Source of the DNA: Lomentospora prolificans
Taxonomy: Eukaryota > Ascomycota > Sordariomycetes > Microascales > Microascaceae
Direction of reading: 5' to 3'
DNA length: 64,000 bases
Assembly (NCBI GenBank): GCA_029532625.1
Contig: JARFXM010000004.1
Span: forward strand, 3,348,001 to 3,412,000
The notes under the pieces are model-generated. The model was not told the origin of the DNA and ran no database searches. It was given only the letters and a program-made list of their open reading frames with translations. Every line of letters begins with the position of its first letter. Position 1 is the first letter of the stretch. The position numbers and the translations under genes are program-made. Below, one piece after another: positions 56,842 to 64,000 of the stretch.

Positions 56842-59800
56842 ATGCCGATCCGTGTTAAGCTAAAGAAGGTTCCCGCTCCCCGGGAGCCTTCTCCTGGCCC
56901 GACAAACTACGTTTACGTCGAGCTACCTGATATCCGCGAAGGTGATAGCTTCCGAGACGTCATCAAGAAGCTTTCTCGGTCGGTTTGGCCCTAACACAAC
57001 AAACGCCTACTCCAAATCCCGAGTCCACTCTCAACTCATTGCTGGATATGCATAAAAGTATGTTAACTCGTTTGGCTGCGTAGATACTTCTCCGCCGTCA
57101 TTACCTTGCCGCACACCTTTGAGCAGCTGAGAACCTCTTCAGCTGGCAGCGAACTTCGTTCCTTGGTCGATCATTTGGCTATGAATTGTACCAACCCTAC
57201 AATCGTGAATGCTTTGCTGTACGTTCTTATACCTGAACCGAAAGATCCCGCTATCTTCTCATCACTGTGCTGTTTGGTATGGCCTTGGCACGATCTCCAG
57301 GGAGCTTTATTATAGTGGGGTCACTGGTCCCTGCCGCTGGCTATTCCTGGCAGGGATTTTGCAATGGTCCCTGATTGCCAGCCCCAGTTCCCGTCCCCCA
57401 CTCCTATAATGCGCCCCTCATAGCACTGATACCCTGAAAACGCCTGCGCACACTCTAGCGGAGCTTCACTCGCCTCAGCCAGCTAGTGCTCGCTACGCCT
57501 TTTTCCTATGCGGAGACCGCACACCGTAAGCTCCATACTAACTTATTATCTTCTGAAGGGCTTTGAAATGGCATTATGTTGCCGAAGACAAGAGCCGCGA
57601 TCTGAGCGGCGCTCGCGCACATGCGTGCGAGATCGTCGCCTGGAGATTTCTCGGTCGGCTCTCTGAGCGTGAAGCCGTAGATTATTGTCTATACGAGATC
57701 CCGGAGCTTGACCGACCCGATCCCATCCCCGAAACTATCGAGGAAGAACCGAGCTCCGAACGCTCTCCTCTTCTGCCCCATTCCAATGGCTCCTATGGCC
57801 GACGATCAATGGCTTCCGCTGTTGGCTCCGTGAAGCGTGGTCAGCTTTTGCAATCCCTCTCACGTCTCACCGCCAGCTTCAACATTGAGGAAGGCCAAAA
57901 CGAGGAAGAAGACCCAACCGCTCCCTTCCGCGGCCTCAACGCCCTCGAGATCGCCGCCATCTCCGACTCCAAAAAGTTCCTTAGCCAGGGCGTCGTTCAG
58001 AAGATAATCACCGCCATATGGAACGGAGACATCGTTTTCTGGGACAGGCTTTCTGTCGACGGCATCAAGAAGCCACGGTACTACAACCCTGCTACTGCCG
58101 ACCCCTTCTCCCGCTTGCGTGTGCCCAAATACCTCAAAACTTGGGAGATCTTTTTCTTCTTGGTCTTCATGGCTCTCTATTATACTGTGCTTGTAGAGCG
58201 TGACATAGACGTCGTTACTGGTACCGAGTATATCCTGTATCTCTGGCTCGCCGCGTTCCTCTATGATGAGATCAGTGCTTGGAAAGATGCTGGTTCCATC
58301 TTCTACACGTCTGATATTTGGAACTTGTTTGATATGATTATGATTAGCCTCGGTATCAGCTTTGCCATACTCAGTAGGTTCCCCCAACCTGGGCACGTCT
58401 GTCCCCCTACGCTTGGGCTGTTTTGTTAACGCAGCAATACAGAGAACATCGGGATCTATACACATACACCCGAGGTCGTCGAAGTAGCTTTTGATATTTT
58501 TGCACTAGAAGCTCTCTTCATGGTGCCAAGAATTTGCTCTTTCCTCAGCTTGAGTCCCTACTGGGGTACCCTGATCCCCTGTTTTAAGGAGATGGCCAAG
58601 GATTTCGTCAAGTTCATGATTTTGGTCATTATAATCTATTGTGGTTTCTTGACGACATTCTCTCTCGTCGGCCGCAATTCGTTTACTTTTTCACGCATGA
58701 CTTTGATTCTCACCAAGATCTTCTTCGGTTCCAGTGGAACCGGTATCGAGATCATGAATGACATTGACCCCGTCTTCGGACCGCCTCTCATGCTTCTCTT
58801 CATTTGCTTGAGCTCCTTCCTCCTCACCGGCTCCCTCACTGGTATGCTGTCCAACAGTTTCTCTCGTGTCATCACCCAAGCCAGGGAAGAGTACCTCTTC
58901 GTCTACAGCATCTACGTCCTCGAGGCGTCCACGAGCAACCGCCTGACCCACTTCTTGCCTCCCTTCAATCTCATCTCCCTCGTCATCTTCCGCCCGCTCC
59001 GCTTGTTCTTCCACTCTGAGACCAAGTTCCGCGCCGGCCGTATCGCCCTCCTCAAGATCACGCACACACCCGTCGTCGGCGTGATCATGCTCTACGAGTC
59101 GTTCCGCCGCAGGACCGTGCAGGATGACTTCGCCGGCTTCAAGGGACCCAGCTTCCACCAGGAGGACACCCTGCAGCCGAGCCAGGCCCAGCAGTCGTCG
59201 GGAGACGGTAAGTCCGCCGAGGTGGCTGACGCTAAGGAGGCGGGTAACGAGGGCAGCCTTGTGCTGAGCCAGATGGAGTCGAGGGTGAATGAGATGGCGA
59301 GCAAGATTGACCGTTTGACCGTCATCATCCTCAGCATGCAGGAGAAGGAGGAGGAGCATCGTCAGCAGCAGCAGCGGGAGAAAGAAGAGAGGGAAAAGAA
59401 GGAGCTGAAGGAAAAGGAAGAGAGGGAGAAGAAGGAGAGGGAACGAGAGGAGAGGGAGAAAGAAGAGCGTGAACTGAGGGAAAGGGAGAGGGAGGAGAAT
59501 GAAAGGAAGGCTAAGGAGGAGAGGGAGAAGGAGGAGAGGGAGAAGAAGGAAAGGGAGGAGAAGGAAGAGAAGGAGAAGCGTGAGAAGGAAGAGAAGGAGA
59601 AGCGTGAGAAGGAAGAGAAGGAGAAGCGTGAGAAGGAGGAAAAGGAGAGGCAGGAGAAGGAGGAAAAGGCGAAGCTAGAGAGGGAAGAGAAGGAGAAGCG
59701 AGAGAAGGAAGAGAAGGAGCGGGAGGAAAAGGAGAGGCAGGAGAAGGAGGAAAAGGCGAAGCTAGAGAGAGAAGAGAAGGAGAAGCGCGAGAAGGAAGAG

Positions 59801-60058
59801 AAGGAGAAGCGTGAGAAGGAGGAAAAGGAGAGGCAGGAGAGGGAGGAAAGAGAGAAGCGCGAGAAGGAAGAAAAGGCGAAGCTAGAGAGGGAAGAGAAGG
59901 AGAAGGAGGATAAGAAGCGCCAGGAGGCGGAAGAAAAGGCGCGAAAGGAGCAGCAGGAACGAGAGGAGAAGGAAAAGAAGGAACAAGAAGAGAGAGAGCA
60001 GCAGGGAAAGGAGCAAGAGGAGAATGGCCAAGACGAACAGAAGCCTACTGACGAATAA
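56842..60058 (+). CDS. yvc1: Yvc1/TRPY-type cation channel with long Glu/Lys/Arg helix
   Basis: Four exons: 56842-56978, 57084-57218, 57559-58373 and 58443-60058. The introns are 105, 340 and 69 bp with agreeing phases (2, 2, 1), though the first donor is GTCGGT. The product is 900 residues. TRPY channels release Ca2+ from the vacuole. The cytosolic N-terminus ([50 protein letters not shown]) is typical. Hydrophobic helices run from about residue 285 ([15 protein letters not shown]) to 560, including [35 protein letters not shown] and [16 protein letters not shown] with the conserved MLSNSFSRV after it. A Ser/Gln linker leads to a coiled segment and then a Glu/Lys/Arg-rich tail of about 230 residues (about 662-895). 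The 340-bp intron holds a foldback element. Confidence 0.88.
57309..57410. repeat. Foldback (MITE-like) element inside channel intron 2
   Basis: Imperfect terminal inverted repeats begin ATTATAG at 57309 and end CTATAAT at 57410, each followed inward by a G- or C-run. Inside lies a perfect 8-bp inverted repeat (TCCCTGCC ... GGCAGGGA) and two copies of TGGTCCCTG. The intron is otherwise about 240 bp. It could be a small non-autonomous DNA element; no clear target duplication is seen. Confidence 0.4.
59340..60050 (+). repeat. Purine-only tandem repeat coding the ER/K helix
   Basis: The coding strand is almost entirely A and G. A 24-bp unit coding EKREKEEK recurs, and a longer unit of 87 bp is duplicated (start 59640 and 59727). 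The repeat stays in frame throughout. Confidence 0.8.
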
Positions 60059-60483
60059 TGGTCGCGGCCGGCTCACAGCGGATTTCTCCTTGGAAGAGAA
60101 CTACCGCCAAGAACCAGCATAATGCGTTTTCCGAGTTTGATTAGTGGAGCTCGGAGGTCAATGCATGATCGAGGAAAGGGAGCTTGGTGCTTGGAGAAGC
60201 TCCGATATTTGCTTCTTGCTTCCCACTGTTAGGACCACCACAGCCAACGAAGCGTTGACTCACACTTGTTCCAGTTGGATATACCTTTATGTTTTCGGAG
60301 AGTTTCATCGTATCTGTTTCAATCAGTCCATTTGACATTCGAAACCATCCAGGTTGACACATGCATACTACTTGCGTGGCTAGCATTCCCACAAAACATA
60401 TTTAGCAATTTGAGGGTTGCTGTCCTCGTATTTACAGTGTTAACCGTGATCCTGAACATGGTTCCGTTACAAGTCCCATCCCT
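60059..60483. other. Convergent 3' spacer
   Basis: A spacer between the stop codons of the channel gene and the S9 peptidase gene. No feature is seen. Confidence 0.4.
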
Positions 60484-62848
60484 TTAGGAGTCTGGTGAAG
60501 GCCCCTTCCCGACATATTTCTCTATAAACGCAAACACCTCCTGGTTCCACACCAGCGCATTCTCATGGCCCAGAACCCAGTGCCCCTCGTCCTCGAACGT
60601 CAGGAACCTGCAGGCCACCCCATGTGCCTGGAGGGCGCGGTAGGCCGCCAGACCGTCGGTCAGAGGGCACCGCCAGTCCCGCTGGCCGTGGATGAAGAGC
60701 GTCGGCGGGGCGTCCTTCCAGCGCGCAAGACGGTCGGGGCGGCCGGGGTTCCACATGTCGATGAGCTCGGCGGCGGCGGGGTTCCACGGGAGAGGAGGGT
60801 CGGCGAGCTCGGAGGGCGCAAGGGGCATATCGGATGCGAGCGCTAGGCTGTCGAGGTGAAGGATGCCGTCGTGCCAGATAGCGCAGCGGAACTGCACGGT
60901 GCTTGGTGAGCGACTTACAGCTTGCGGGGGGAGCTTGGGGTGGGTGCTTACCTTTTTGGCCAAATCTGTGCCGAAGATCCAGCTGACCATGTAGCCACCG
61001 TAGCTAGCACCGGCGAGGACGCCCCGGGTCATGTCAACATAGGGAAGGTATTCCAGATATTGGACGAGATTGACGAGATCCCCATAGGGAGCTCCGCCCC
61101 ATTGACCATTGATTCCTATTTTAAAGGTTTGTTAGCCGCAAACGCATCGGAAAGCACAGAGCAAGCGGGCCAGAAGGAGTCCGTACGGGCAGTAAACCTT
61201 AAACCATAACCCAGACTGCCTGCGATATCAGGGCACACAATTACGTATCCTTGCTCAGCCCAGAGCGCCACGTTCCACTGTTTATCAACAAGTTAGCCAA
61301 CTACTCTCTTCGTTCGACGTAGAAACCCATTCCAACCTACCCTTGTGCTCCAAGAATCGCTCCATGCCGACACCGGCCCACCGTGGGGGATGAGAACCCA
61401 AGGATATCTCTTTTGCGGATCAAAGTCACTCGGCCGAATGATGAATGCGTGGATACACTCGTCGTCGGCTCCCTCATACCAAATCTCCGATACCATGGAT
61501 TGCGTTAGCCCAAACCGGGCGCCGTCCCTCGTGAGTGATGAGACAGTGACAGGTTCATCGTCTCCCTTTGAATCGACGAGCTGCCAAAGGCTGCTGTCGA
61601 CGAAGCGCGTGCTAGAGACCAGAAGCTTGTCCCATTTTCCCTTGACGAGTGGGTGATAGGCTGTCACGGAACCGTGGTTAAAAATGGTCTTGGGGGTGGC
61701 CCCGGGCGAAAGTGTGAGGGTTTGGAGGGTATAGTGTCCATATGCCGGAGTCGTCAAGAGCATCGCGTCTCCATCACCTCCAAATTCAAAACTGATTGGG
61801 GGGAGACGGGGCTCCCGTCCGGTGATGAATCGAAACACATCAACAGCGGCCAGGGCATCTACGTTACCCATGAATATGCGGATGTCAAAGTCATTTTCAT
61901 ACGAGGTGTAAATAAAGGCGGCAAGTGATCCGTCGGGTGAGAACCTCACATTCGAACACCGGCCGGCTAAAAGATCATCATCAATGGAGAATTTCGTAGG
62001 ATAAGTAGAGACCGCTTCCGCGAAGGAGTCAATGGGAGCAAAGTAGACGTGAGTAGAGGTCCATTGGCGGAACTCGGTGCTGGGACTGAGCGACGTGGCA
62101 TTGAATAATATCCCTGTGCTGCTGAGATCGTAGTTATTGCGAAGATCGTCAACATCATAGACGCCTACAACCTCCAGAGAGGTATGCTGAAGAAGATTGT
62201 TGACGTCGCCCGAGGCTTGCCATCGGTCGTCTCGCCTTGTAATTTGGGAGTACCAGAGTGTATACTTTTGGTCCTTAGTGATGGTATCCCACTATATCAG
62301 GGAGTCAGTTAATATTTCAAGTAAGAATTGTGTTGGGACGCGAAGAGTTCACTTACTACCCAGACCCTCGGAGTGTCAAAGACTCGCGCAGTTCCCTTCT
62401 TTTTCTGCATCTTATCGTTGTAAAGCTCTCCATCCGGACCCACGAGACCTGCGACGGCGAAGGCGACGGTGTCAACGTCCAGAGACTTTAGCTTCAGACC
62501 CAGTACCGGCGCATTGAATTTCACGGCGACATGCCTCGTCTCATCTGGCTTATCTGTGTCGATAACTACGAGCTCGGTATTGCCTTGGTCTTTCTTTTGC
62601 AGATACGCAACCTCTCTGTTTCGGCCGGGAACCCACACGGCCTCAAGGATATCGTCATCGCTAGACAGCACCTCGGACCTGCCGGTTTGAATCTCAAGAA
62701 CTTTAAGTTCCTTTCGCTGTTTCCCCTCCGCAAAGCTATAAGTAGACAAGGTGTAGAGAGCGAGGGTGCCGTCCTGGTTTGGCACAGCCGGGCTCCGACG
62801 CGGGGCATCGAGCATGGCCTCGGGCGTGAACTTTTCTGATAACCGCAT
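60484..62848 (-). CDS. S9 prolyl-oligopeptidase family serine peptidase (DPP V / acyl-peptidase type)
   Basis: Five exons: 62357-62848, 61341-62291, 61187-61277, 60952-61115 and 60484-60891. All introns are GT..AG with agreeing phases, giving 701 residues. The N-terminal half is a beta-propeller that gates the active site. The C-terminal alpha/beta-hydrolase domain has WVLIPHGGP, GSLGYGLRFTARINGQWGG (across a splice) and the nucleophile elbow GASYGGY (Ser549). It also has HGQRDWRCP (Asp638) and FEDEGHWVL (His670). The catalytic triad is complete. From the ATG at 62848 there is no signal peptide, so an intracellular enzyme is likely, unlike secreted fungal DppV. An upstream in-frame start exists (63049 frame) but adds a non-signal sequence. 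Likely role: trimming of short peptides. Confidence 0.9.
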
Positions 62849-63751
62849 GTTCGATATGGCACAAGAGAAAAGCAATAAGGGTATATAAAAGCGATGGAAA
62901 CGAGCCTTCGTGTCCCCGATTTGCTGGCCTGGGCGGAGAAATGCAAGGGATGGTAGAGTGTAATAAGGGGCGGGGACTGGATTGGTATTTCTCGGAAATC
63001 CTACAGTACAGAGCTGCACAGATTTGTCGCGTCTCACCACAATTAGCAATAAAAAAACACTGGCTCATCGAGCGAGTGACTGGAGGGGTTGTGAATATTG
63101 CGAATATTGAGAATATCCCTAGACATGACAGAGCCCGACCGGGTGTGTCGTATTGCTAGCTAGCATCAAGATGGACGCAATTGCTGACGCAAGCAGCTCA
63201 GCTCGAGCCCGGCGCTTTGGGGGAAATCGCCACCAGACGAATAATTCGACTGCCTAGAGCAGATGGGTACTTTCAAAGGGGGCTTCGGGAAAATCCTCTG
63301 AATTCTTACTCTCAATTAGGGATGGGATTGTCGACTTGTACCACGGCAACCCGGCCAGCGCTGGTGGTGGAGGCGACTGTATATATATATATATATATAT
63401 CCTGAGACTGGAAGACGAATGCCAGCGGATGCCTGGTTGCTTCGGTTTTGAATTCCCACTGTCTGTGTCTGGCGACTGAACACTTGCTCCGCCACCCTTC
63501 AATGGAACTCGCACCCTTTTCGAAAAAGACCGTCTATAAAACCCGATAACGGCAGACGGAGCAATGTCATATTGCCTTTGTCTTACTCAGGTCGATGTTC
63601 CAACACCTCGAGAGAGGGGAAGGAAGTTGTACCACAAATTCGAGTTCGAGTTCACGAATACTCTAGGAATCTATGCTAGCAAACGTGCAAAAGACATTCG
63701 AATCTATTGTCATGCCAGCCAAAACAATCATACTTCTTCCCAGTACCAAAG
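62849..63751. other. Spacer with (TA)n tract between S9 peptidase and vps36
   Basis: The promoter of the S9 gene and the 3' flank of vps36. It holds a TA microsatellite at 63380. No gene is seen. Confidence 0.4.
63380..63400. repeat. (TA)n microsatellite
   Basis: About ten TA units, similar to the tract at 12931. Confidence 0.9.
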
Positions 63752-64000
63752 CTATAGGAATCCGCTCTCCCGGAGAGCTCGCTCGATTTGCTTGAGCTCC
63801 TCGGCTGCGGGATCCGGTAGCTTTATATCTCCTGTATCAATATAATTCTTCCAAAACTTCAAGCCCTCTATGCCTTCTTCTCGACAAATGGCTCCCTTCT
63901 CTTCTGCCATGTCGAGCTCCTCCTCAGCTACGCCGAGGCTCCAGCCGAAGCGTTGTGCTGCATCCTGTGCTGTAACACCCACCCCGAACGTATGCCAATC
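63752..64000 (-). CDS. vps36: ESCRT-II subunit Vps36, C-terminal end (partial)
   Basis: The last 82 residues of a minus-strand gene whose 5' part lies beyond the window. The motifs AQDAAQRFGWSLGVAEEELDMAEEKG and CREEGIEGLKFWKNYI (quoted in part) match the second winged-helix domain of Vps36. Vps36 joins Vps22 and Vps25 in ESCRT-II, which sorts ubiquitinated cargo at endosomes. The tail DIKLPDPAAEELKQIERAL is longer than in budding yeast. The frame is open to the edge. Confidence 0.85.
   Translation of the reverse strand, partial: DWHTFGVGVTAQDAAQRFGWSLGVAEEELDMAEEKGAICREEGIEGLKFWKNYIDTGDIKLPDPAAEELKQIERALRESGFL

Noticed and set aside
57452..57521. Possible extra exon inside channel intron 2 (reads [22 protein letters not shown])
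   Set aside because: No acceptor gives the right phase, and skipping it restores the family sequence [14 protein letters not shown].
58691..59359. 222-codon antisense ORF in the TRP-channel gene
   Set aside because: It lies opposite conserved channel helices and shows no recognisable motif.

Overview
This window looks like nuclear DNA of a filamentous ascomycete, most likely a Sordariomycete. The genes have short introns of about 56-110 bp with GT..AG ends and CTAAC-type branch points. The exons are C-ending-codon rich and CT-rich leaders precede strongly expressed genes. The gene families present (GINS Psf2, R3H-associated proteins, PAN/Apple wall-type proteins, RTA1-like exporters, Lyc1-type acetyltransferases, TRPY channels, Vps36) are typical of moulds. 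I see no bacterial genes, rRNA, tRNA, CRISPR array, intact transposon or secondary-metabolite cluster. All protein names come from reading the translations; no database search was run.

Layout. 1-9.7 kb: a small single-helix protein (159), then two cysteine-free secreted proteins rich in Phe, Asn and Gly (2464 and 6492) that share gene architecture, then the replication factor Psf2 (minus, 8804-9674). 10.8-17.8 kb, all minus: a RING-like zinc protein, an R3H-associated protein, and a PAN-domain membrane protein. 20.6-33 kb: a PQ-loop membrane protein (minus), a WRAP53/Swt21-type WD40 protein (plus), a fast-evolving Zip2-like/DUF7102-type protein (minus, C-terminus apparently frameshifted), divergently placed DDB1 (plus), and the mitochondrial Rieske protein (plus). 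33-36.5 kb holds no gene I can defend. 36.5-48.4 kb: a secreted Ala-rich protein, a divergent pair of prolyl-tRNA synthetase (minus) and CCT1 (plus), a Lyc1-like acetyltransferase (minus) and a Ser/Thr-rich single-pass surface protein (minus). 51.2-54 kb: a decayed CmcJ/GA4-desaturase-like gene and an RTA1-like membrane protein (minus). 56.8-64 kb: a Yvc1-type TRP channel with a roughly 230-residue Glu/Lys/Arg helix, an S9 prolyl-oligopeptidase (minus), and the C-terminus of Vps36 (minus, running off the end).

Most of the genes are housekeeping and unrelated to each other, arranged singly with 0.3-3.5 kb spacers; nothing suggests a co-regulated pathway. The items most worth a second look are the two secreted FN-rich proteins with matching gene structure, the channel with the ER/K helix encoded by a purine-only expanding repeat, the frameshifted end of the Zip2-like gene, the pseudogene with three isolated transition-type stops, and a small foldback element in a channel intron. 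I did not find a convincing new multi-gene system.
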